Of a stretch of 64,000 nucleotides of DNA, positions 23,801-35,448 are shown piece by piece. How positions within the stretch are numbered: the first letter of the stretch is position 1; each line of letters begins with the position of its first letter. A program made the position numbers and the translations under genes. Below the pieces are notes generated by a model. The model did no database searches, was not told the origin of the DNA, and saw nothing but the letters and a program-made list of their open reading frames with translations. Source of the DNA: Lycocorax pyrrhopterus obiensis (lineage: Eukaryota > Chordata > Aves > Passeriformes > Paradisaeidae); contig JACSVZ010000007.1 of assembly GCA_014706295.1 (NCBI GenBank), forward strand, positions 46,452,975 through 46,516,974. The letters run 5' to 3'.

Positions 23801-25427
23801 TGGAGTATTTTTCTTATATATGCCAGTCTATGACATATATTTGGACCAGGCATGAATTTTGTCCTTGTTTTAAAGTATCTATATCTCCATAAACATGGAT
23901 ATAATTTTCTGATCATTAAAATGGATTCCTAAACTTTTGAAAGGCTGACAATAAAAAATAGATGTAGCTATCTCAATTTAAAGCCACTGGATAATTGATT
24001 ATTTGATGATACCCCTTTCCTTAGGCATTTTTGGGACAGTTAATTACAATGTCTAACTAAATCGGGCTCATCAACTCACTAATATTCAATGGAAATCTGT
24101 GGTATTTACTAAATGAATAGTTTGAATTACATTTTTTTAAGTAAATTGCCAAGTTTATACAGAGTGACAGTAAGTTATCTTGTGCATGCCGCTGCACAGA
24201 TTGGCTTTTCTATTAGCACTGCATGTGCAACTGATCTGGTTTTGGAATGGCTTTTGCATCCTGTAAATAGCAGGAGAATGCTTTTGTTTTTAACTCTACC
24301 TTTTGTATAACTCCATAATCCATGGGGTACATGTAAAAGTCAACACAAAAAATAAGCTCATACTAAACATAGCATCACTTTAAGATAAGCCAAGATGTGA
24401 ACGTCAGTCTGATTCCTTTCCAGTTACTCGGCTCTGTGAAAGAGCTCCTGTGGTTTTAGTTACGGCCAAGTCAAACCCAACCCAGGCAGGAACTGTTTCC
24501 AGGCTCTGACCCAGATGTATCTGATTGTGTCTTGAAGGAAAACCTGAAAACTGATCTGCCAGAAACCTAAGCTCTGAACTCTAAAGCTCTGGCTAAAACT
24601 TCAGCAGTTAAACGGCTTGAACTACCCCAGGTAACTGACACCACCATCTTCCTAGCCATTTTTATTTTTTGGCCTTCTGCCACCTTCTTCCTTCCCCAGT
24701 TCAACCCACCACATAGCAGCTAGTACAAGCATTTCTGCCAAACCAGCCCAGTGGGCCATTCCAAGGGCAAGAGTGAACAGCCGGAGGGAGACATTGATTC
24801 CCTCTTCTTCCACTGGCACTGAAAATTTTATTGTGAATTTTCCCACTTAGCTAAGTTCTAGTTTCTATCCAGATCCTCATGAAGATTTTAGTATCTACAG
24901 GCATGGCTACAAACAATAGTTTGCCATCACTGAAGACTCACTGGTTCTGACAATATGACAACAGCAACTCGCAATTGGAAGATTATAGGATAGCTGGTAG
25001 CCAGAGTCAGTGCAAAAGTGAAAGATGTAAAATGTCCTTCAGTAACCGGCAAAGGAACACAAGATACATGAGAGACTTATTGCAACATTTATTTTCCATT
25101 CCTTTCCGGAGGAATTGAATGAAGATAGCAATATTGTTTTGTGTTTGCAGCCTGTAAAAGAAAGCATATCATATTAGTGTTCACTCTGGTTTGTATCCCC
25201 GAACACTGGTAAAACTGAAATGAACTACAAAGGGAAATACTGGTAATTCATCTTAATTGATTGACCAATACATCAACCCTTGAAATCTAACAACAAACCA
25301 AAAGATTGGTGTAGCTTAGGGCAAATAATTGAAATAATGTTTTATGCTATTTTTCCATGATTGAAACCTCCCTACAATGCACAAAGATCAATACCCAGAA
25401 TGATAGATGAACGGTTTTGAAAGCTTC

Positions 25428-25449
25428 AGAAGTCAGCTGGCTGACTTCT
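25428..25449. repeat. Short inverted repeat (9-bp arms)
   Basis: AGAAGTCAG and CTGACTTCT are perfect inverted arms around a CTGG loop. It is too short to mean much alone. Confidence 0.8.
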
Positions 25450-26700
25450 AGTTCATGAGATATGAGAAATATGTCAACCATTGCACAATTGCACCATTAG
25501 TTTTGGAAATTTGCTTAATATGTGTTTGTGAAAAAGAACAAAACAATTTGTGACCTGCCTGTTTAATTTTCCTACAGATGGGAAGGCTGCTCAGATGTTT
25601 TCTAACTCATCAAACTTTCTTCACACCTGGAAAGGCAAAACTGAAGTCTAAATTTTTGAAAGCTTTTATTCTTCACACAGGGTTTACTTTGTGAAACACG
25701 AGTTTTATTGAAACAAATAGTAGAGTAAAGCCAAGGACCATCTTTGGCAGACAGCCTAGATTTGACTTGCAGATTACTTGCAAAATGGCAAGTTGAGGAG
25801 AGGGTAGTCCAATGCTCTCAGGTTGACAGAGGAAACACATGAAAGTGGAAAGGAAGAGTCATCATTTAATGTGGCTTTCTCATTGATCATCGTGGAGGAA
25901 AACCTTGTCAAAACAAAGCAGCTGGATCTGTTCAACTCCTTGTAAAGTTGTCAGGATTTAAGCACTTTACCAATGAAGACTTCTACCCTTGTTCTTTTAT
26001 TTATTGTGGTAGAGCTTAAAGATGTCCAGATACATACAGTGATGGCCTCAAAGGGTTTTATGGTCGTTCTGATACAGAAGGTGTAAGCAGCTTGATAAAT
26101 GTCCTTTTTGTCTGACTAGACAGAACTTTTAAGATATACAAAGGTTTGGTTTAGTCTAAATAGTTCAGGTGGAAGAGAGTAGCATACCTTCCCTCCACAC
26201 TGAGCAAATGCATAAGAGGCTATCAGGGCAGCCTCTCGAATTAGATATATATCCTAGAAGTCCTGTGCTTCAGTTGCAATGTAATGGTGCATGGAGATTC
26301 TATAGCCCATATTATGAAATCCTCCTTTGTCCTTCTATACACCATTTAACTCTTCAGTGAAGCATATGCCAGGATCTCACCTTTCAAAGACTTAGCAGAA
26401 AGCATTACACAAGCAATAAACTAAGAGTGAACAAGGAAGTCTTGGTAAGTGGATGTTAATAGTCCTTGGTCATCTTTCCAAATGAAGACCATTTACCTTC
26501 TTGGGACACAAAGAGGTGAACTAACTTTGGCTGCTGCTCAAGGTTACACACATGTCACCATCAAGATGTCCTGGCTTCTTGTATTACACACCTCATCTAC
26601 TCTCAAACTGGAGGTTAACATTTCCATTTCTCCTCTCCTACAGTCTGCCTATGTAGCTGTGTGCCTCTTCGGGCTCTTACATGGTCCTACAATGGAAAAA

Positions 26701-26720
26701 GGGAAAGGGAAAGGGAAAGG
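26701..26720. repeat. (GGGAAA)n purine microsatellite
   Basis: A little over three perfect hexamer units on the plus strand, preceded by A-rich sequence. Confidence 0.9.
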
Positions 26721-29700
26721 TAGATCAAAGTACATCATCCAGATGCAAAGATTGCAAAGTGAAGACTATCAGAAAAGAGTAGTTAGTAATCTACTTACTA
26801 CTGAGAACGAGGCTAAGGGAGCAGGGAAACAGGCAACCCAGGGACAAGAACTAAGCAACCCAGAGATCTGAGGTTACATTAGGCCTTTTGGGGGAGTTGG
26901 TTTTTCATTTGCTTCTTTTTCCAGGTCTGTGATCTTGGTGCAGCAAATACTTAATCTAAAGAGAAAACTCAATAAACAAGATTATATTTAGTGACCAGAT
27001 TTGATGCACTTTTTCATGCATCTGGTGGTCCAGATTCAACGGAAGATACGAAAGAGGCAGCAGATTAATGATAAAGGCATCCTATGGTAAAACAGAAGGG
27101 CAGATCCAAATTGCCTGCAGCTGAGGGGAATTTGAACTTCCGGCATGTTTTCTAATCAAAAGGCACTTACACCACGAGCATTTCCTCTCACAGACATATT
27201 TTAAACTTACTTGACTGGTTTGTTTTATGATAAGCACAGTACTTCCATGGTGCATTAAGTGTCATCTAGACAATCTTAACCAACTGGGATTGTCAGGGAC
27301 CTGTGAAACTAGAGCAGTTTTAAATGGAAGATAAGTGCCTAAATATACACTCAGTCACAATGGAGTTATCTGTGATTCTGCACAGCAGGAATTTGGATGC
27401 CATATAAATTCTTCCAGGGGAAACATCAATATGTATGATTTCTTAAAATATATGTGTACTTCATTTTGCTCTTACTAGATGCATTATTCGGAGCCTAAAT
27501 TCTGTGTAATATAAAATCTTCTGTGGTTAATAATAGCAGCATTTTGGATGGTTTCTTTAGGTTAAGAAAATGCCCTTTAATGTACCAAACATTTTCTAAA
27601 TGAAGATTTGCAAAGTAGATAAGTTTAGAACAGCACTACCCAGCATCAGTCTAAGTCTGCAGGACTGTCTGTAACTCAAATCTTTGTGAATTTCTGTACT
27701 TGCCTCCATGCTTTGATTGCTTCAGCCCTCAGATAACAGTTGGATGTAACCTATCAAACACTATTCACAACAAAACCTTCCCACATAAATTCAGAAACAC
27801 TGCACACAACTGCTGTATCATACTTTTGGGTGTCAGTGAATCTATATTCTTACAAAATGCCATATCTCTTCCTCAAAACATTTAAGGCATTGAAAAGTAA
27901 AAACAAATAACAAGTGGATTATAATGGAGTTCAAACTGACTTGTTACAAACGCCCATTACCTTCTAATTGTTTTAAACCAAACTGGGTTTTCTATTTCTA
28001 AGATAGATATATTTGAATCATGAAGTTATCTAAGGTTAATCCTTAAAAAAGTCTGAGCAATGAGTCAGCCATGACACCTTGATAATTCTTCCTTCTCTAT
28101 TTTGTCCAGGACATATTCTTTTTTCCTTTTTTTTCAAATTGCAGTGCCTCTGCATGGATAAAATTTCATGTCCATGCATTCAGACACAAAGAATGTGGTC
28201 TTTGGTCTATGGAGGAAACCTCTTCCGTCATGTAGAACCAAAATCCTTTTCTACCACTTAAGGAGGGGAGCAAGTCTTGTGGCTTGTCTTCAAGATGTTA
28301 CTTCTACAGAATATGTTTTTTAGGACTGAGCGGTGTATCCACACTCTTATGCTACACAACAGTGACACACAGCCCGCACTGTCCTTCCTGTGTGGAGCAT
28401 CTGCATGTTTAAATATCTTGCTGTAAAACAAACCAAATAATTTCTCAGTGTTCAGTACAAGAGCAAAACAGCAAGAACCACCTGTAGCACCATGAAAGAC
28501 GTGAAACAGTATTTTTCAAAGTTAAAGCAATCTCTTGAAATTCCTTCTCTAAAATATTTTCAGGAATCCTATAGATCAAGAGCACAATGTCAGCTCTAGG
28601 AAACGTGAAGGAAGATACGGGTGAGTGCACATATCATGAGGGTAGAGGCTACTATGCAATACCCTGCTGTCCCAGAGAAACAGTGAGCCTGTCCACTCGG
28701 AACCTGCAGTGCCTCTGAAACAGAAACAATACATGAACAACACACTTGCCAGAAAAAGTGGAAAGTGTTGACAGGCAACATTTACAGAATCCATCTTTCA
28801 CATTTTTGTCACAGCTGTCATCAACAAACAGAGATCTGAAATGCTGTAAAAACCTCTTTTCTGAGGTCTGTGTACATCAGGAGAATGATAGCTGTAAAGC
28901 ACATTGAGGTTTACTAATATTATCACTAGCTGTAATCCAGGTGTTATTATTTTTATTGACAGAGATACAAATATGTATTTTCCTATCCACCCCTCAATCT
29001 TGTGAAAGAAAAGAGGTAAATACTAAGAATCAATTCTTTTTAATTACAGTTCTGACTTATTTCTAAATAAAAATTCATCTAGAATTTACGGGTTTGTCAA
29101 GGCAAACAGGTGAACACATTTTTAAGGAGAGTAGGTAGTTGGAAAAGAAAAAATATTAAATAATGTGCATTTTAATCTTTATGACTGGAAAAGGATAACT
29201 GCTCTACTGTTTAATTTTTGTAAATTGAATGAAAAGGTTATCTGTTCTAGAAATTTCTTACGTTTAACACCTCTGTCTTGTGTTATGCCATACCTCAGCT
29301 CAGAGGATTCCAAAAGAATTTTCTGCTTTTCTCCTATCTTATCCATTTGCATTTAAAGAGAGTGGTGGAGCATGGGAATGGACAAAAACCACTTTTATAA
29401 GACTTTTAAATTTAACAGCAGGTAATTTTGAACAATATGTGTACAGAAACACACATAATTCTTCTGTTCATTAGGAGTAGGGATAGGTGCAAAACACGTA
29501 CTGGTTCTTCCTATAAATTTCTGACATTTGACCCTTTAACTATGGAAAAATAGCAACTTCAGTTTCTTAGCAGATGTAAAATGGCTACTCTGTATCTGCC
29601 AGCTATTAACTCCCCCTCAGTCTTTCCTATCTGGTTAATAGAATTATTCCTTTGTCTGATTTTGCTTTTCTAACTTCCTATGAATATGTCTCTTCTGTCC

Positions 29701-30237
29701 CTATAAAAGCAACATACATAGAGCTATTTTTATCTTACTGGCTTTTGAGATCTGGCTCAAGACGCTCCATGTCCCAGCTATTAGCTGGAAGGAGAATTGG
29801 ATCCCGCTGGTACCTCCACCCCTAGAAACACGGCAAGCTTAAATGTCCAGTGTGCATCTTTGTAGTGGGTCTGATTTAACAGTAGTGGAAAATTTACTTA
29901 AGCATGTTCTCTGTGCAGGAACCGATCTGTTGCATCATTTCAGTTTATTCAGATATCCTGAGATCTTCCCTTGTTCTGGCAAGTCCATTGTCTCTTTCAC
30001 AGTAAATCTGACTTATTTTTATCTCTGCATGCATCACAATCTTTCTGACCTTATTCTTCCTTAAGGCATTTTTCCCTCTAGACAGGCTCTTTTTCAGGAT
30101 TACCTTGTGTCACAACAAAGGTCCCAGCTGCTTCTTCCAGTTTTTAACTGAGAAGAGACAAGTTTCATTTAACTACTTTGATGATTTTTATGAAGAAACA
30201 TAGTAGATTGGACCACTGCTTCAGAGCATTGGTTATC

Positions 30238-30241
30238 CTAT
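30238..30241. other. Left target-site duplication (CTAT)
   Basis: CTAT precedes the TG end of the LTR and recurs at 30680-30683. Four bases is typical of gammaretrovirus-like (class I) integration. Confidence 0.75.
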
Positions 30242-30679
30242 TGATGCCTTATCAGGCCTCCTAGACACAGAGACTAGACAGAGTAAAGGAACAAAAGTAG
30301 GTATTTATTTGAAGGGCCTTCAAGGTACACCCTGGGGAGCCAGAGGCTATTGCCAAGATGGACCCCAAGATGGACAACAGGTCACGAGTTTTCCACACTT
30401 TTATAAGTTTGGTTCATTTGCATATCAGGGTCAATTTTCTAATTAAAACTCCAGTTAAATGATGTAATTCCCCTTAGCTACTCCCCCTTTCAGAGACTCT
30501 TTGGTTTACACCCCTTGGGCTCAGGATGGTCCAGGTGTCCTTGAAGAGCAGTCCGGAGAGGCTTTGTTGTGTCTAACTAGCATGAGAGAGCAGAAGATAA
30601 CAGGCTACAAGAAGCTTCAAAGTTGCACACTAAGCAGTACAGAGTTTAAAAAATATAAAAGTTAAAACCTAAGGCATCA
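30242..30679 (-). mobile_element. Solo LTR, class I (gammaretrovirus-like) type
   Basis: This 438-bp unit has perfect 10-bp inverted ends (TGATGCCTTA and TAAGGCATCA) and a 4-bp flanking duplication CTAT. On the minus strand a TATA box (TTATAAAAG, about 30399-30407) is followed about 90 bp later by an AATAAA poly(A) signal (about 30304-30310). This gives a coherent U3-R-U5 order with minus sense. No internal retroviral sequence is adjacent, so it is a solo LTR. I cannot name the family. The four-base duplication is short enough to occur by chance, but together with the inverted ends it is convincing. Confidence 0.85.
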
Positions 30680-30683
30680 CTAT
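30680..30683. other. Right target-site duplication (CTAT)
   Basis: Matches 30238-30241, directly after the ATCA end of the LTR. Confidence 0.75.
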
Positions 30684-33600
30684 AAACCAGATTACAAAGG
30701 ACAAGTAAGCTCTCAGCTTTCACAGTTGCAACACAGTCTCCAGAAATGGCAAGTAAAGCAGGAGGAGCTTAATACCTAGTTTAATAATTAGTTTATCTGC
30801 TTCCAAATGTCCAAAACCAGAATGGCTCTGTCTTAAAGATAATGTTAGATCTTAATTAGACCATCAGTACTCGCACATAAGTAGCTTCTACAGAGTAAAT
30901 TTAAGTAGATTTACTTGGACTTGTAGCTACCTTTCCCATATAATGTCTTTGGTATGATGGACAAAAGACTCAACAGAGGCCTTGATGAATAATGTACTCA
31001 AATGAAATCTCAATTTCCCAGCTGTTGAAAGATAATGATAATGTTGCTCCTTATTATCCTTTGATGATCTTGTCTAGTGAGACACCTTGATCTGTGTGAA
31101 AGAGCTCTGTGCAGTCTTACAAACTAACAGCACAGGAATTTACTGAAGCCCAGAAATTGCTACTGTCTACAAATAAAAGTGCTCGCAATGAATATAGAGA
31201 CCCTAGGTAGAATATAGGGACATGAACAGAAGAGAATTAACAGTTTTGATTATTCTAATGAGAAAAATAGATTTTTTCTTTGATGAGGTCTGGGTTGAAT
31301 TTCTAGCTGATTTTTATTTTGTTGCATGGATTAGTTTTCTATTTCTAATTATTATTAGCAAGACAGTAAAGAAGCATTCAGTTCCCCGCTGCTAAAAAGT
31401 GAAAGGAGAAATAAATGAGATATTATTTATGCAAAAAGAAGAAAGACAGAGCAAATAAGAAACACAATTTTAACATCTTCTGAAAGCCGATAATCAACAA
31501 GTTCTCTGAAAGAAAGAATTGCACACCTTCTTAGAGAGTGCAATAAATTTCCTTCTAAAAATGAAGTAATTTTTGAGCTCTTGAGTGTAAGAATTGTACT
31601 TACCTTATGATTAAAGTGACAGCACTGATATTAAAATTTGATGTTCTCAGTATTGTAATGTTAAAATAAATCAAACTGTTAGAAGCTGTGAGACTCCTTC
31701 ATTCTCTTTCTGAGAAGGGCTAGACTCCTTAATTTGCATGGATGTTAGCTTACGATTGGGAAGCCAGTTCTTGATAGGAGATTGTATGAATTTGTGTCTC
31801 TGTAGCAATCAGAGTGAGCTGCTTACTTAGTTCATAAAACATGCAGTACATTGCTCTGTCTGTCAGTGCCAACTAGCATTCTGGGGCTTTATTAATACAA
31901 TAGGTCATGGGGATGACAAGCTTGCAGCTAGAAAGAATGATCTAATTATTGTTTTTAAAATTCATGTTCCCTCGCTCCAAGGTACAGTGTGGGATTTTTT
32001 CTTATTAATGTACAGAGCTTTCAGATACAAAGGTAAATGAAGAATTTCAAAACAGAAGATAATGCATTTAGTTACTGGCAGTAATTACTGTTAGAACAGA
32101 ACTGCTTCTTTTACATCCAAGATATTAAAGTGTGAAAAAGGAAAGGTTCAAGATCATATTCTAGTACGCCCACTGCCCAAGAATGCCTAAATGGAAAAAT
32201 TATGTTGGTGATATGAAATATACTTGATGATACTTAAGGACCAAGACTAATATTGTTCCAGAAGAGTTTGGAACATTGAACAAGGATTTGCTTCCAAAGG
32301 AGAGGGCAGATGTATTTGCTTCTCCATACACAATTTGGTAGATGAGCTGAATGGTAGCAGAATTGCAAAATTACTTCTTCAACATAAAACTACATATAAA
32401 TGAATCTCTCTTTATGCTGCACACTTTGCAAGTACTGACTAATAGGTATCTTTTGCTTTAAAATTCAGCTTTTTAAAACAGAAAAAAAGCATAGAGAAAG
32501 AGAAATATAACAGCAAAAGAGTATGGCAATCAACAGTTTTGACCCTGAGTTGCATTTTCCCCTCCTGGCAAATAAAGGTGGAGCACAGCTGAGAGCAGGG
32601 ATAAGCTATATGCAGAAAAAAAGCAAAAGCAGAGACATACTGAAGAGAAATATGTGGGTGGTGGAAGGACTCTGTAGGAGTCAGTTAAGAAGACCAGCTT
32701 TTTAATGGTACCAAGATAAAGAGCCTGTGCCAAAAAAAGGTTTGGAAGGTACAAGAGTGTGCTTGATGCTCTTTGAATTGTTTTTTGTGAGAATGGCCTT
32801 GATATTTCTGAGACTGAATTGGCTACTATAGTTCTATCCAAGGTCTTCACATATCTCCTCGAAATCCATCCTTCCTGAGAGCTGTGCCCGTGTCCAGAGC
32901 CCTAAATTCTGCAGGAGTTCCCAACCCAGAGGTTGCCTTCCTGTTTTATCTTGTCTCCAGAACAGCCACAGACTAAACTATTTGAGAAAAGATTTCAGCA
33001 CTAGTGAATGTAAATATTCCCAGTTTAGAAAGCAAAAGGCCTAGTTTCCAAATCCCAAGTTCTGCTCAATCTCAAGACTCTGCTAAGTCAAAAAGTTGAA
33101 ACAAAACCTCTTGCAGGTTCTAAATGTAGGCAAAGAAAGTGGTGGTTTATTCTACAAACACCTGGAGCTGCAAACAAGAAAAAAATTATTATTCACAGGC
33201 GGTCATTGTTTCTGATTAAAATTGGCAGAGTGGTGAGAGTGATTAATCTAATTCTCCTAGAATTGTACTGGGAAATTAAGATGTTAATAGAGAAGAATCA
33301 GAAAAAAAATGCTTCTATGTTCCTTAGGAAATAAGGTACCATTGACTCATAGCTCATGTGCCAGGTCAGCCTCCTTCAATCTTTCCTATTCCACTAGATG
33401 CTTAATTATTCATTGGAATAGAGGAAAGGGAAATAAAAGTTCTGGAATTCAAAGATTAAGGTGAGTAATGGAAAGAACATATCTCATTTTGTCTCTTTTG
33501 GGGAAAAAAATTGAGGTAGCCTAGATTTTAATAGATATTTTCCATCTTCCAGTAACTTTTCTTTATGAGACAAGGATTCTCTCCTAAGCCTTTCTAAACA

Positions 33601-34868
33601 GCATCTGCACGTACTCCTGTGTGATTTGTCAGTCCTGTTCACAGGCACTTTGTTTTCCCTGTGCAATGAATTGTTATGCAATATTTTTGACTTGGGACTG
33701 AATGTTCTGCCAGTTGATGGCAACCCAGCATTACATGCTAAAGTTACCTAGAGCTAGGATTAGATGAGTGCAAGGATTTAACCACTTGGAAGTGGAGAAT
33801 CCAACACCCTCTGACAGTCAGGAATTGAACGTGGTTTCTCCATATGATCCACAAGCACTTTGTTCTGACTGGCTAGATTAAAGAGTTACCCTGTACTGAG
33901 ACTCATGTCTCATCGGGATCACGACCTTAGTCCCTGTATTCCTTTCTCCATGAGGGTACAGTGATTCTAATTATTTGCAGGCAGTTTCGGAGCAGAGATT
34001 CTACAGACTATCTTGTATTTGGGGAACTAAATTAGCTGCAAGCAGTGGAGGATCTTGCAGCTACCACTGCAATTAATTTATGAAGTTCTGAAATGTGTGA
34101 TGATTGCTTTATTTCTGAAGCACCACACCACTTCTGCTTCTAATTTACCAGTAAACATTATCACCTCCATCTTACAGAAGCAAATCTGTAGTGAAAAGAG
34201 GCCTAGTACTTTGCACCTGGTCACACCGAGGAATTGGAAAATGTTTGGAACTAAAATCAGCTCTTCAGTCTTTCTGTCTTCTGCTTTAAGGCTTTGTTCC
34301 TTACCGATAGAAATGGGAGAGTAGGGAGGGAGGACCCGTACACACATTAATATTTTACCTGTTTTTTCATCACCAAACCACCTACCTGACATTTCCTATG
34401 AGAGGTTCCATAATTTGGAATGGGAAGGGGAAACTGTTAAAGAGAAGGTCCTCCATCAGCCTAACCCACATATATCCCCCAAAGCAACATTTCATCAGCA
34501 CTGGAATGTAGTGGTGAAACTGGATTTTTTCAATAATACACATGTAATTTTTTATAAAAAACTTTCTTTCTTAACTTCATCTTCCTATGTGCTCATAATC
34601 TAGGTATGATTTATAGAGCACCCAAACATTTCATCAAACACTGAATGGGAAAGCAGCAGCTTTTTCATGCAAACTGATTTGTTAGCAAAGGATAAATCAA
34701 TGTGGCAGGCAGAAATACAGTGGAGATTATAACACAAATGGTAAATGTGGAAGGCCTCCCAGATGGGAAGGGTTGTTATTGTAGGGGGAAAATCAATGAT
34801 TTATGGTTTGTAAAAGAGAAAGTTTCCTTTGTAGTGATGTTACATTGCCTTTAAACAGAGTAGGGGGC
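30684..34868. other. Non-coding stretch; part may be conserved non-coding DNA
   Basis: No gene or named repeat is visible. The interval about 31700-31960 is complex sequence with balanced composition and few low-complexity runs, unlike its AT-rich surroundings. Vertebrate conserved non-coding elements often look like this, but only an alignment to other birds could show conservation. Confidence 0.4.
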
Positions 34869-35448
34869 AGTCATGGTTTAACCCCAGCCAGCAACTAAGT
34901 CCCACAAAGCCACTCACTCACCCCCTGGTGGGATGGGGAAGACAATCAGAAGAATAAAAATGGGAAAATTTTGGGATGAGATAAGGACAGTTTAAGCAGT
35001 AAAGGAATAGCCACATAAATAAGTAAAGCAAAATGAGGAATTCATTCACTACTTCTCATGGGCAGGCATCATCCCCAGGAAAACAGGGCTCCATCCCACA
35101 TAATGGTTAGGTGAAAAGACAAACACTACAGCTCCAAGGGTCCCCACTTCCTCCTTCTTCCCCCAGCTTTGTACACCAAGCATGATGCCATATGATCTGG
35201 AGCATCCCTTCGGTCAGTTGTGGCAGCTGTCCTGCCTGTGTCCCCTGCTAACTCCTTGTGAATCCCCAACCTCCTCGCTGGTGGGGTGGGGTGAGGAGCA
35301 GAAAAGGCCTTGAGCCTGTGTAAGCACTGCCCAGCAGTAGCTAAAAAGTCCCTGTGTTATCAACACTGCTTCCAGAACAAATCCAAAACATAGCCCCATA
35401 CTGTCTGCTCTGAAAAAAATAAACTCTATTCCAGTGGAAACCAGCACA
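34869..35448 (-). mobile_element. Solo LTR of a second avian ERVL-type family
   Basis: This 580-bp segment matches my recollection of a very common avian ERVL-class LTR. On the plus strand it runs from a GGTTTAACCCCAGCCAGCAA start to an AACCAGCACA end. In sense (minus) orientation it contains a TATA-region counterpart (around 35165) and a downstream poly(A)-region equivalent, giving minus sense. The first base of the expected TGTC end is A (34869), a single mutation. No clear 5-bp target duplication remains. Many CpG sites of the family appear decayed, so I infer an old insertion. The 77-codon open frame at 35214-35447 on the minus strand is inside the LTR and not a gene. Confidence 0.82.

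Larger units (their letters stand above)
20880..30237. other. Non-coding AT-rich stretch, no gene recognised
   Basis: I find no exon, RNA gene or named repeat over this 9.4-kb stretch. Small features are a 22-bp imperfect palindrome at 25428-25449 and a short purine repeat near 26.7 kb. The open frame 26449-26871 (140 codons, GTG start) runs through that purine repeat, has no recognisable domain and is not called a gene. Confidence 0.55.

Noticed and set aside
26449..26871. 140-codon open frame on the plus strand
   Set aside because: GTG start; it includes a GGGAAA microsatellite translated as a Gly-Lys run. No domain.
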